From Nocardia niwae NBRC 108934 = DSM 45340 (GTDB taxonomy: Bacteria; Actinomycetota; Actinomycetes; Mycobacteriales; Mycobacteriaceae): 64,000 bases of DNA. Below the pieces are notes generated by a model. It was given only the letters and a program-made list of their open reading frames with translations, was not told where the DNA came from and did no database searches. Positions 55,662 through 64,000 of this stretch are shown piece after piece (positions within the stretch are counted from its first letter, which is position 1; the number at the start of each line of letters is the position of its first letter). The position numbers were made by a program, and so were the translations under genes. The stretch spans positions 1 through 64,000 of the forward strand of contig NZ_BDCK01000016.1 in the NCBI RefSeq assembly GCF_001613465.1. The letters are read 5' to 3'.

Positions 55662-56621
55662 ATGAAGAGCGTGACCAACCGCGACCGCCTGCTCGGCCTC
55701 ACTGTCGTCCTGCTCTGGGGATTGAACTTTCTCGCCATCCGGGTCGGGCTCGACCACTTCCCCCCGTTCTTCTTCGCGGCGCTGCGCTTCGCGGTGCTCG
55801 CGGTGCCCGCGCTGCTGTTCGTCCCGCGTCCCGCGGTGCGGATGCGCTGGATCCTGCTCTACGGCACCGGTTTCGGCATCCTCCAGTTCGCGTTCCTGTT
55901 CACCGCGATGCGGGTGGGCATGCCGACCGGGCTCGCCTCGCTCGTGCTGCAGTCCTCCGCGCCGTTCACCGTGCTGCTCGGCACGCTGCTGCTGGGTGAG
56001 CGGATGCGTCCACTGCAGGTCGGGGGCATCGCCGTCGCGGTGACGGGCATGGCGGTGATCGGGTGGGACCGGCTGGCCCACGCCACCCTGTTGCCGGTAC
56101 TGCTGACCCTGGCGGGCGGGCTCGGCTGGGCGTTCGGCAATATCGGCGCGCGCCTTGCCGGAACCGAGACTCCCGGCGTCAACCCGCTGCATCTGATGCT
56201 GTGGACCACCGCCATCCCGCCGGTGCCGCTGTTCGCGCTGTCGATGTTCACCGAGGGGCCGACCACGGGCGCGCACGCCCTGGCCGGGGCGTTCACGACC
56301 GAGGGTTTGCCCGCACTGCTGGCGCTCGCCTACATCGCCGTCCTCGCCACCGTGGTCGGCACGGGACTGTGGACCTACCTGCTCGGACGCTATCCCGCGG
56401 GGCTGGTCGCGCCGTTCTCGCTGCTCGTTCCCGTCGTCGGCATCGCCGCCGCCTGGACTGCCCTCGGCGAGACCCCGACCCCGATGTCGTTGGTCGGCGG
56501 CGTCGTAGTGCTGGCAGGCGCGTTCGCCGCCACGTCGAGCAGGCCGCGCGCGGCGACGGCGGACATCCGCACCGGGACACCGAGCACTCCCGCACTGGCC
56601 GACGCGGGCCGCCCGGCCTGA
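55662..56621 (+). CDS. EamA/DMT family transporter
   Basis: A 319-residue membrane protein with ten hydrophobic helices in two EamA halves; TVVLLWGLNFLAIRVGLDHF and PPFFFAALRF open the first half, GGLGWAFGNIGAR the second. Members export amino acids, purines or metabolites. Paired divergently with a LysR regulator, so probably induced by its substrate. ATG at 55662. Confidence 0.9.
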   Translation: MKSVTNRDRLLGLTVVLLWGLNFLAIRVGLDHFPPFFFAALRFAVLAVPALLFVPRPAVRMRWILLYGTGFGILQFAFLFTAMRVGMPTGLASLVLQSSAPFTVLLGTLLLGERMRPLQVGGIAVAVTGMAVIGWDRLAHATLLPVLLTLAGGLGWAFGNIGARLAGTETPGVNPLHLMLWTTAIPPVPLFALSMFTEGPTTGAHALAGAFTTEGLPALLALAYIAVLATVVGTGLWTYLLGRYPAGLVAPFSLLVPVVGIAAAWTALGETPTPMSLVGGVVVLAGAFAATSSRPRAATADIRTGTPSTPALADAGRPA

Positions 56622-56865
56622 ACAGGCGTCCCGCCCGGAGCCGGACACCGCCGACGGCGACGACGCTACGGGCCGGATCGCGCTACGCAACTGGATCGGC
56701 CCGACCCCGCGGACACCGAAGCGCTCGCGCCCGGTGTGCTCGACCGCACAGATTCCGCACGGCGCGCCGATGGCTTTGCGGGGTCGGTGCGGAGTGCTCG
56801 AATTGCCGCCTTACAGTAGTGCCCGGCGTGGAAGTTGGTCCCGGTTCTAGGCGGCAGAGCGGCGC

Positions 56866-58638
56866 ATGGCAGAAAATCGATGGACCGTATCGCGAAGAGC
56901 ACTGCTTCGTAACACGGTCGCGGCAGGGGTGGCAGCGGGAGCGCTGACGGCGGGCGCGTTACGACCGACGCAGGCCGCGGCGAATCCCGGCGGGAGACGG
57001 GTCGCGGTACTCGGCGGCGGCGTCGCCGGACTCACGGCCGCGCATGAGCTCGCGGAACGCGGATTCCAGGTCACCGTCTACGAGAAGCGCGCGTGGGGCG
57101 GCAAAGCACGCAGCGTCGGCGTGCCGGGCACCGGAGCGGGAGGACGACCGGACCTGCCCGGCGAACACGGCTTCCGCTTCTTCCCCGGCTTCTACCAGCA
57201 CGTGCCGGACACCATGCGCCGAATCCCGTTCCTGGGCAACGCGAACGGAGTGTGGGACAACCTGGTGGCGGTGCCGGAAGCCCGCTTCGCCCGGCGCGGC
57301 GGCGACGACTTCCGCGTTCCACTCGGTCCGCGCGCACGCTCCGAATTCTCCGCAGCCAGTTTCCGCGAGACGCTCGGCGCGGCGCTGTCCACCGCGCTGA
57401 AGATGCCCCCGGACGAGGGGATCTACTTCGCCGAGCGCCTGCTCGTCTTCAACACCAGCTGCGACGCCCGCCGCCTCGGCCAGTGGGAGCGCACCTCCTG
57501 GCACGACTACGTCGGCGGTCACGCCCGCTCACACGAGTTCCGCGCCCTGCTCTCGCGCACGCTGACCAGCATCATGGTCGCCGCCAAGGAGAACGTGGCG
57601 AGCGTGCGCACCATCGGCACGATGGGCGAGCAGTTCCTCGGCAATCCGATGGAGATCGGCAACGACGGCGGCCTGGACCGCGTGCTCAACGGCCCGACCA
57701 ACGCGGTATGGATCGAGCCGTGGTTGCGGCGCATCCGCGAACTCGGAGCGGAATTCGTGCTCGGCGCCGAAGTGCGCGAACTGGAGGTACGCGACCGCAG
57801 GATCGTCGCGGCCCGCGTCGTGGACGAGACCGGCGCGCAGCGCATGGTCGAGGCGGACTATTTCGTGGTCGCGCTGCCCGCCGAACGGGCGCGCACCCTG
57901 TGGTCGCCGCAAGTCCTCGCCGTACAGCCCGAACTGGCGGGGATGGACCACCTCGTCACCGACTGGATGAACGGCATCCAGTTCTATCTGCGCAGGCCGG
58001 CCGACATCTCGCGCGGCCACACCGCATATATCGACGCGCCATGGTCGCTCACCTCGATCAGCCAGAACCAGCTGTGGCGGCGCAAGCTGACCGAGTTCGG
58101 GGACGGCGGGGTGCAGGACTGCCTGTCGGTGGACATCTCCGACTGGAACACCCCGGGCATCGTGTTCGGCAAGCCGGCCAAGGAGTGCACCCACGAGGAG
58201 ATCGCGCGCGAGGCGTGGGCGCAGATCCGGGCGCACCTCGACGATCGCGGCGAGGTGCTGGGCGACGCCGACCTGCATTCCTGGTTCCTCGACCCGGGCA
58301 TCACCTGGCAGGAGGGACAGCGGCGCAATGCCAACGCCGACCCGCTGCTGATCAACACCGCCGGGTCGTGGGAGTACCGTCCGCAGGCGCACGGAGCGCT
58401 GGAGAACCTCTTTCTGGCGGGCGATTACGTACGCACGAACATCGATCTGGCCACCATGGAGGGCGCCAACGAGTCCGCGCGGGCCGCGGTGAACGCGCTG
58501 CTGGACGTGGCTGGCTCGAACGCCGAGCGCTGCCGCACGTACACCCTCTACCGCGCCCCCGAACTCGAACCGCTGCGCCGGCTCGATGCCGACCGGTACG
58601 CGGCCGGGCAGCCGAATATGTTCGACGTACCGGTCTGA
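56866..58638 (+). CDS. Tat-exported FAD oxidoreductase, hydroxysqualene-dehydroxylase-like
   Basis: A 590-residue flavoprotein. Twin-arginine signal WTVSRRALLRNTVAAGVAAG then a hydrophobic stretch to AAANPG; Rossmann FAD motif VAVLGGGVAGLTAAHELAER (about 46-65); ERGFQVTVYEKRAWGGKARS follows; the C-terminal FLAGDYVRTNIDLATMEGAN is the second FAD site. This layout is that of the phytoene desaturase / hydroxysqualene dehydroxylase / amine oxidase superfamily. Export by Tat argues against a cytoplasmic isoprenoid role; the substrate is unknown. ATG at 56866. Confidence 0.85.
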   Translation: MAENRWTVSRRALLRNTVAAGVAAGALTAGALRPTQAAANPGGRRVAVLGGGVAGLTAAHELAERGFQVTVYEKRAWGGKARSVGVPGTGAGGRPDLPGEHGFRFFPGFYQHVPDTMRRIPFLGNANGVWDNLVAVPEARFARRGGDDFRVPLGPRARSEFSAASFRETLGAALSTALKMPPDEGIYFAERLLVFNTSCDARRLGQWERTSWHDYVGGHARSHEFRALLSRTLTSIMVAAKENVASVRTIGTMGEQFLGNPMEIGNDGGLDRVLNGPTNAVWIEPWLRRIRELGAEFVLGAEVRELEVRDRRIVAARVVDETGAQRMVEADYFVVALPAERARTLWSPQVLAVQPELAGMDHLVTDWMNGIQFYLRRPADISRGHTAYIDAPWSLTSISQNQLWRRKLTEFGDGGVQDCLSVDISDWNTPGIVFGKPAKECTHEEIAREAWAQIRAHLDDRGEVLGDADLHSWFLDPGITWQEGQRRNANADPLLINTAGSWEYRPQAHGALENLFLAGDYVRTNIDLATMEGANESARAAVNALLDVAGSNAERCRTYTLYRAPELEPLRRLDADRYAAGQPNMFDVPV

Positions 58639-58714
58639 ACGAATGTGATCGATCTCCTCTCGCCCGAACGGAATTCGATCGTCATCCCAGCGGGCGCGGT
58701 GCTTGAATCGAATC

Positions 58715-59356
58715 ATGGGCGAGCGCACCACTCCGAACGTGATCACGGACCCGGCAGATCTGCGGGCATTGCTCGGCGAGGTGGCGCCCCGCGTCGCCAC
58801 CAAAGAGCGCGCCGCGCTGCACGCCCGGGACCGGGAGTGGATCGCCACCTCCCCGTTCCTGGTGATGAGCACCAGCGACGCGCACGGAAACTGCGACGCC
58901 TCCCCGAAGGGCGATCCGGCGGGCTTCGTGCGGGTGCTCGACGACACCACCCTCGCCATCCCGGAGCGCCCCGGTAACCGGCGCGCCGACGGCTACCTCA
59001 ACATCCTGGCCAACCCGCACATCGGCCTGTTGTTCGTGATCCCGGGCCGGCGCGAAACGCTGCGGATCAACGGCCGCGCGCGGCTGGTGCGCGACGCGCC
59101 GTACTTCGACGACATGGTGGTGCGCGGGCACCGCCCGATCCTCGCCGTCGAGGTGGACATCGACCAGATCTTCTTCCACTGCGCCAAGGCGTTCATGCGC
59201 AGCCACCTCTGGGAGCCCGACCAGTGGCCGGAGGATGCTTTGCCGAGCCCTGCCCGCCTGGTCAAAGAGGTGCAGACGAACGTCACCGAGACGGTGGAGG
59301 AGCTCGAGCGCTACTACGCGCCGGAGAACTACGCGGCCAAGCTCTACCAGGGGTGA
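58715..59356 (+). CDS. Pyridoxamine-5'-phosphate-oxidase-like flavin protein
   Basis: A 213-residue PPOX-type split-barrel protein. IATSPFLVMSTSDAHGNCDA, ASPKGDPAGFVRVLDD and YLNILANPHIGLLFVIPGR match the family subgroup MSMEG_1061-type with FMN or F420 binding. HCAKAFMRSHLWEPDQWP is a conserved late motif. Reaction unknown. ATG at 58715, after an in-frame TTG four codons earlier that is less likely. Confidence 0.83.
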   Translation: MGERTTPNVITDPADLRALLGEVAPRVATKERAALHARDREWIATSPFLVMSTSDAHGNCDASPKGDPAGFVRVLDDTTLAIPERPGNRRADGYLNILANPHIGLLFVIPGRRETLRINGRARLVRDAPYFDDMVVRGHRPILAVEVDIDQIFFHCAKAFMRSHLWEPDQWPEDALPSPARLVKEVQTNVTETVEELERYYAPENYAAKLYQG

Positions 59357-59421
59357 GCCGCGTGGCCCACGCCACCCGACCGCGGCGCGCCGCGATCGCG
59401 GCGCGAACATAGACTCGCGAC

Positions 59422-60660
59422 GTGGCAGACATATCGGTGCGCGGACGGCTCGCGCTGGCGGCGGCGGCCGCGGCGTCCTGGGCCTCGCAGAAGGCGGGCC
59501 GCGGCAAAGGCTCGATGATCGGCGGCCTGATCGCGTTGAAGATCGATCCGACCGTCATGGATCAACTGGGACGGCAGCGGCGCACCGTGCTGGTGACCGG
59601 CACGAACGGCAAGTCGACCACCACGCGGATGACCACCGCGGCGCTCAGCACCCTGGGCACGGTGGCGACCCAGGCCGACGGCGCGAACATGGACGCGGGC
59701 ATCGTCGCCGCGCTCAACGCGCACCGGCGCGCGCCGCTGGCCGCGATCGAGGTCGACGAACTGCACCTGCCGCACGTCACCGATTCGCTGAACCCCTCGG
59801 CGGTGGTGCTGCTGAACCTCAGCCGCGACCAGCTCGACCGGGTGGGCGAGATCAACATGATCGAGCGCAAGCTGCGCGCGGGCCTGGCGAAGCACCCGGC
59901 TACCGTCGTGGTCGCCAACTGTGACGACGTGCTGGTCACCTCGATCGCCTACGACCACCCGAACGTGGTGTGGGTGGCCGCGGGCAGCGGCTGGGCGATG
60001 GACGCGACCAGCTGCCCGCGCAGTGGTGAGCCGATCGTCTGGGAGGGCGCGCACTGGCGCAGCACCGGTACGGACTTCCAGCGTCCGGAACCGGATTGGT
60101 GGCTCGACGGCGACGATCTGGTCGGTCCGGAGGGCAAGCGTTTCCCGCTGCGGCTCGCGCTGCCGGGCCGGGCCAATCGCGGCAACGCCGCACAGGCCGT
60201 GGCCGCCGCCGTCGCGCTGGGCGCCGACGCGGAGCAGGCCGTCGCGGCCGCGGGAACGGTCCGCGAGATCGCGGGTCGCTACCGCACCGTGCAGGTCGGG
60301 GAGCACGACGCGCGGCTGCTGCTGGCGAAGAATCCGGCCGGGTGGCAGGAGGCGCTGTCGATGATCGAGCCGACCTCCGCGGGCCTGGTGATCGCCGTGA
60401 ACGGCCAGGTGCCCGACGGCGAGGACCTGTCCTGGCTGTGGGACGTGCGGTTCGAGCACTTCGAAGGCGTGCAGGTGGTGGCCGCGGGCGAGCGCGCCAC
60501 CGACCTGGCGGTGCGGCTGACCTACGCGGGCGTGGAGCACACCCTGGTGCCAGACCCGGTACGGGCCATCGCGTCGTGCCCCGCGGGCCACGTGGAAGTG
60601 CTGGCGAACTACACCGCGTTCCGTGATCTCAACCGTGACCTGGAGGAGCGGGCATCATGA
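59422..60660 (+). CDS. murT: Lipid II isoglutaminyl synthase, MurT subunit
   Basis: A 412-residue Mur-ligase-like protein that, with GatD, amidates the D-glutamate of lipid II. The ATP site is TGTNGKSTTTRM (59-70), with NLSRDQLDRVGEI and the C-terminal DUF1727 region (about 310-412). In cocci the central part carries a four-Cys zinc ribbon; here the corresponding region has only Cys198 in TSCPRSGEPIVWEGAHW. GTG start; overlaps gatD by four bases (ATGA). Order equals M. tuberculosis Rv3712-Rv3713. Confidence 0.93.
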   Translation: MADISVRGRLALAAAAAASWASQKAGRGKGSMIGGLIALKIDPTVMDQLGRQRRTVLVTGTNGKSTTTRMTTAALSTLGTVATQADGANMDAGIVAALNAHRRAPLAAIEVDELHLPHVTDSLNPSAVVLLNLSRDQLDRVGEINMIERKLRAGLAKHPATVVVANCDDVLVTSIAYDHPNVVWVAAGSGWAMDATSCPRSGEPIVWEGAHWRSTGTDFQRPEPDWWLDGDDLVGPEGKRFPLRLALPGRANRGNAAQAVAAAVALGADAEQAVAAAGTVREIAGRYRTVQVGEHDARLLLAKNPAGWQEALSMIEPTSAGLVIAVNGQVPDGEDLSWLWDVRFEHFEGVQVVAAGERATDLAVRLTYAGVEHTLVPDPVRAIASCPAGHVEVLANYTAFRDLNRDLEERAS

Positions 60661-61367
60661 GCGAGTCGACCTTCCGCATCGGCCTGGTGCTGCCGGACGT
60701 GATGGGCACCTACGGCGACGGAGGCAACGCCCTCGTGCTGCGCCAGCGGCTGCGCATGCGCGGCTACGACGCCGAGATCGTCGAGATCACGCTGGCCGAA
60801 CCGGTGCCGGATTCCCTGGACGTCTACACCCTCGGCGGCGCGGAGGACTCCGCCCAGCGCTTGGCCACCCGGCACCTGCAGCGCTACCCCGGCCTGCAGC
60901 GCGCCGCGGGCCGCGGCGCCCCGGTGCTGGCGATCTGCGCGGCCATCCAGGTGCTCGGCCAGTGGTACGAGACGTCGGCGGGCGAGCGGGTGGACGGCGT
61001 CGGCCTGCTCGATGTCACGACGTCGCCGCAGCAGAAGCGCGCCATCGGCGAGGTGACCACCACACCCCTGCTCGACGGGCTCACCGCGGCGCTCACCGGC
61101 TTCGAGAACCACCGGGGCGGAACGAAACTCGGTGGAGAAGCGCACGGCCTCGCTCGCGTCACCCGGGGCGTGGGCAACGGCGTCGGCGACGGGCTGGAGG
61201 GCGTCGTCCAGGGCTCGGTCATCGGCACCTACATGCACGGCCCGGTGCTGGCCCGCAACCCCGAGCTCGCCGACTTGCTGTTGCTGCGCGCCCTCGGCGT
61301 CACCGAGCTGGCCCCCCTCGACCTGCCCGAGGTAGACCAGCTCCGGCGGGAGCGCCTGCGCGCCTGA
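60657..61367 (+). CDS. gatD: Lipid II isoglutaminyl synthase, GatD subunit
   Basis: A 236-residue class I glutamine amidotransferase delivering ammonia to MurT. Cys94 in VLAICAAIQ is at the position known for GatD (Cys94 in Staphylococcus aureus), and His194 in GTYMHGPV completes the dyad. ATG overlaps the murT stop. Amidated stem peptide is needed for efficient cross-linking, linking this pair to ponA2. Confidence 0.94.
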   Translation: MSESTFRIGLVLPDVMGTYGDGGNALVLRQRLRMRGYDAEIVEITLAEPVPDSLDVYTLGGAEDSAQRLATRHLQRYPGLQRAAGRGAPVLAICAAIQVLGQWYETSAGERVDGVGLLDVTTSPQQKRAIGEVTTTPLLDGLTAALTGFENHRGGTKLGGEAHGLARVTRGVGNGVGDGLEGVVQGSVIGTYMHGPVLARNPELADLLLLRALGVTELAPLDLPEVDQLRRERLRA

Positions 61368-61557
61368 TCAGCGGCCGAGGCCGGCCGGCGAGCGGTGGGT
61401 GACGAACCCACCGCGCGCGAGCCCGTAGGGTGCGACGGCGTCGATCCTGCCGTGGACGTCGGGGCGCCCCAAGGGGTTTCACGCGCGAACCGACTGATCC
61501 GGCAGGTCTTCCGATCTGCATCCGGCCCCCGCGCCTTACCCGATAGCCTCGACCTTC

Positions 61558-62280
61558 ATGCCATCCAACGGTTCGTACTCCTATGACATCCGAGCGGTCG
61601 TCTTCGATTGGCGCGGCACACTCGTCTCGGAACTCTCCCCGCAGCAGTGGACTCGAGAAGCCCTGCGGCGGACGGGCCGCAGACACGATGACGACGCTGC
61701 CAGTGCGCTCCTGCGGGAGATCCGGGCGGCCGCCGGGCAACCGAACCGTTTGCAATCACCACAGGGCAACACCAGCGCCGCCCGGCACAGGGAGACTTTC
61801 TACGCGGTGTTCGCGGATGCCGGTCTCGACGCCGACCTCGCCGAGGAACTTTTCGAAGTGGATTCCGATCCGGCTTACAACCATTTCGCCGTCGATGCCG
61901 CCGCCACTCTCACCGCGCTCTCCGAAAGCGGTTACAAGGTCGGTGTTCTCAGCAACATTCACTTCGATATCCGCCCGTGTTTCGCCGAAGCGCGGCTGCT
62001 GGATTCGATCGAGACCTTCGTGCTGTCCAACGAGCACGGCATCCAGAAACCCGATCCCGCCATATTCCGCCTGGCGCTCGCGGAACTCGGCACCAGCGCC
62101 GAGCAAACCCTGATGGTAGGAGACCGGCCCTCGCGCGACGGAGCCGCCGTAGAAGTCGGGATGCCGACTTTGCTCGTTCCTTCGCTGACCGATCCCCGGC
62201 GACGCCAACTGCACCTCGTCACGAACGCCATCGGCGGGGGTCTGCGACCGCTGGCCCGGGAACAGAGCGCGGCGGTATAG
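61558..62280 (+). CDS. HAD-superfamily protein with altered motif I
   Basis: A 240-residue HAD-fold protein with helical cap (about 20-105). Motif I reads FDWRGTL (Asp17, Arg19), whereas phosphatases have DxDx[TV]; the acid/base Asp is replaced by Arg. Motif II VLSNIHFD, motif III GIQKPDP and motif IV MVGDRPSRDG are intact. It may be a haloacid-dehalogenase-type or inactive binding protein, or have a different catalytic mode. ATG at 61558. Confidence 0.82.
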   Translation: MPSNGSYSYDIRAVVFDWRGTLVSELSPQQWTREALRRTGRRHDDDAASALLREIRAAAGQPNRLQSPQGNTSAARHRETFYAVFADAGLDADLAEELFEVDSDPAYNHFAVDAAATLTALSESGYKVGVLSNIHFDIRPCFAEARLLDSIETFVLSNEHGIQKPDPAIFRLALAELGTSAEQTLMVGDRPSRDGAAVEVGMPTLLVPSLTDPRRRQLHLVTNAIGGGLRPLAREQSAAV

Positions 62281-62417
62281 GGCCCGCCTACGTTCCCGCG
62301 GACCGCGCGGCCCCGCCCCGCGCGACGGCGGCACGACGGACTCAGGTGCGTCTGATCGCGCGTTCGAGCGCACCGAGTCCGGCGTCGATCGCGGTGGGCT
62401 GTGCCCGGTGGCACAGC

Positions 62418-63356
62418 TCATCGACGAGATCGCGCACCGTGGGATGGTCCGGCGCCGACCTCGGTGACGTCGACGGAGACGGTGACCGTGCTGTCCTTCG
62501 CGTCGGTGTAGATGATGCCGCGCAGCGGGGGGACGTCGGCGTAGTCCCGGCCCCAGGCAGTGGTGATGTATCGCTCGTCACCGAACTGGTCGTTGGTGGG
62601 GTCGAGGTCGATCCACCGGCCGGTGCGGTCGTGTCGGTCCGCGCCGCCCACCCATACGGCCGCCCAGGCATGCGTAGCGTCGGCGCCGACCATCCGCCGC
62701 TTCCCCGGTGGCGGATCGGTGGCCAGGTAACCGGACACGTACCTGGCCGCGAGACCGTGCGACCGCAGGCAGGCGACAGCAAGGCGGGCGAAGTCCTGAC
62801 AGACGCCGGCGCGCGCCGCGAACACGTCGGCCACGCGCGTGGACACCGTCGTCGCGCCGGACCGGTAGGCGAAATCGGTGTAGATGCGAGTGGTCAACTC
62901 CCCCACCGCATCCAGCAGCGGTCGGCCGGGCTGCAGGGATTCAGCGGCATACGCGATGATTTCCGGCGTGATCTCCGGCGGGTGCAGGTCGAGGGCGAAC
63001 TCCACGGCCAACGGCCCGTTCGCGCTGCTCGGCCGCGCTCTCTCCCACGGTTCGCCGGCCGTGCCGGAGCGGCCGTGATCCGGTGCGTCGACCTCGACCA
63101 GCGATTCGCCGACGACCGTCAGCGCGCGATGCTCGGTGGTGACATGGAAATAGGAGGTGATGTTGCCGTACACGTCCGCGCCGACCGACCGGTCCGAAGG
63201 CGCGGGATCGATCCGGATGTCGTGGGCGAGCAGTCGCTGGCCGGATAGGTCGCGCGGGGTCAGATAGGCGCGCCCGTAGGAGTTGGTGACCTCGCCGGAG
63301 TACGAGTACTTGGTGCGGTGCTCCACCCGGTAGCGCCGCAGCGCGGGGCCGGTCAT
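62418..63356 (-). CDS. Transglutaminase-like cysteine protease family protein
   Basis: A 312-residue bacterial transglutaminase-like protein: N-terminal RYRVEHRTKYSYSGEVTNSY (the domain that precedes it), then ARAGVCQDFARL with the catalytic Cys, DATHAWAAVWV with His and WIDLDPTND with Asp. Such genes pair with alpha-E and circularly permuted ATP-grasp proteins in a conserved operon, possibly for peptide ligation and cleavage; the substrate is unknown. ATG at 63356 overlaps the alpha-E gene stop. Confidence 0.9.
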   Translation of the reverse strand: MTGPALRRYRVEHRTKYSYSGEVTNSYGRAYLTPRDLSGQRLLAHDIRIDPAPSDRSVGADVYGNITSYFHVTTEHRALTVVGESLVEVDAPDHGRSGTAGEPWERARPSSANGPLAVEFALDLHPPEITPEIIAYAAESLQPGRPLLDAVGELTTRIYTDFAYRSGATTVSTRVADVFAARAGVCQDFARLAVACLRSHGLAARYVSGYLATDPPPGKRRMVGADATHAWAAVWVGGADRHDRTGRWIDLDPTNDQFGDERYITTAWGRDYADVPPLRGIIYTDAKDSTVTVSVDVTEVGAGPSHGARSRR

Positions 63357-64000
63357 TCGACGGCCTGCGCACTACCCCACAGCGGCTGGATGCCGACCGG
63401 CACCGACAGCGTGCTGGTCTCGAAGGACTCGGACATCTTGCGCAGGCGCAGATGCACGCCCTCGAGCAACTCCGCCAGTTCCGTGCGCCGGTCATCCGCG
63501 TCGGTCACCGCCAAGTCGTCGGGGTCCAGACGGCGCAGCATGCGGCGCGCGTCCGCGAGCAGCCGCTGTGGACGCGAGGATCCGGACGCACCGGGCAGCG
63601 CGTGGAAATCGCCGTGCAACCGGTCCAGCTGATAGGCCAGCGATCGCGGATTGGCCGTGTCGAACAGGAGGAGTTCGGCGATGTCCGCTATCCGGACCGA
63701 ATCCTGGTGCCGCCGACGATAACTCACCGAGGACTCGGTGGCCCGCAGCACCCATTCGGTGACCTCACGCTCGGTCTGCTCCGGATACTGCCGGGTCAGC
63801 GCGGCCGACAGCAATGCGGTCAGGGCGAGACCGCGCTCGATTCGCTTGCCGATGTCCCTGACGTGCCAGCCGGTGTCGCGGATCAGCGATTCCCCGTCGA
63901 TGCCGGACAGCGCGAGCAGCCCCGCCAAACTGCGCGCGTGCACGTCCGAGAGTTCCGCCTCCTGGTCGTCCGCCGCCGCCGGATAGCCGGCCAGCGCGCG
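63353..64000 (-). CDS. Alpha-E (DUF403) domain protein, partial
   Basis: Reading into the window from the right edge, 215 codons of an all-helical protein are seen: TGWHVRDIGKRIERGLALTA, SVSYRRRHQDSVRIADIAEL and NPRSLAYQLDRLHGDF are alpha-E domain signatures. The frame continues beyond base 64000, so this is the C-terminal part of a longer protein that may be fused to a circularly permuted ATP-grasp domain. Its stop overlaps the transglutaminase start by four bases (ATGA). Confidence 0.87.
   Translation of the reverse strand, partial: RALAGYPAAADDQEAELSDVHARSLAGLLALSGIDGESLIRDTGWHVRDIGKRIERGLALTALLSAALTRQYPEQTEREVTEWVLRATESSVSYRRRHQDSVRIADIAELLLFDTANPRSLAYQLDRLHGDFHALPGASGSSRPQRLLADARRMLRRLDPDDLAVTDADDRRTELAELLEGVHLRLRKMSESFETSTLSVPVGIQPLWGSAQAVE

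Noticed and set aside
55647..56690. Minus-strand frame opposite the EamA transporter
   Set aside because: Same shadow composition; no recognisable domain.

Overview
The window is high-GC actinobacterial DNA, most likely from Nocardia or a close relative in the Mycobacteriales. The case rests on gene order, GTG starts, strong third-position GC and lineage-specific families (WhiB, MarP, PonA2, MurT/GatD). No tool was run: assignments come from reading motifs and from remembered Mycobacterium tuberculosis gene order.

Region 1 (1-16.9 kb) is a conserved backbone matching the M. tuberculosis stretch around Rv3667-Rv3683: a possible acs tail, NhaA, holin-like membrane protein, EphE-like hydrolase, MarP protease, CoA-type Nudix, TlpA-like thioredoxin, Nth, a small membrane protein, CRP, MBL-fold hydrolase, RidA, DUF4177, two ArsA-like ATPases, WhiB4, PonA2, YqeY-like protein and a metallophosphoesterase. 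It links envelope integrity, acid and redox stress and cAMP signalling. A gene-free 0.7 kb between the DUF4177 gene and the ArsA pair holds a large hairpin and diverged direct repeats.

Region 2 (16.9-38.1 kb) is variable: a membrane protein with DPT[ILM]L repeats, tRNA-Pro(CGG), two SDRs (one lacking catalytic residues), a secreted Cys protein, a GntR / urea carboxylase / allophanate hydrolase operon (ATP-dependent urea breakdown), an FAD monooxygenase facing a TetR/P450 pair with shared operator half-sites, a candidate two-hairpin small RNA, a possible 19-residue membrane peptide, a furA-katA operon with a duplicated operator, an 88-bp tandem repeat, a serine hydrolase, a class IV aminotransferase, a YoeB toxin relic, and a divergent SnoaL/TetR pair.

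Region 3 (38.2-61.4 kb) carries a second set of backbone genes (asd, ask, leuA, murT, gatD; Rv3708c-Rv3713 in M. tuberculosis) separated by accessory blocks: YjbQ, tandem DHFR-like paralogues, DUF1918, GerW-like, SRPBCC, LtrA, a voltage-sensor-like channel, a Tat-exported cholesterol oxidase, a lipoprotein peptidase and a TauE exporter between ask and leuA; a MinD/EspI-like ATPase, LysR/EamA pair, Tat FAD oxidoreductase and PPOX protein between leuA and murT. leuA has a complete attenuator: leader peptide [13 protein letters not shown] overlapping an intrinsic terminator.

Region 4 (61.5-64 kb) holds a HAD-like protein with an altered motif I and a transglutaminase / alpha-E operon that runs off the right edge. 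No insertion sequence, prophage, CRISPR array or rRNA was seen.
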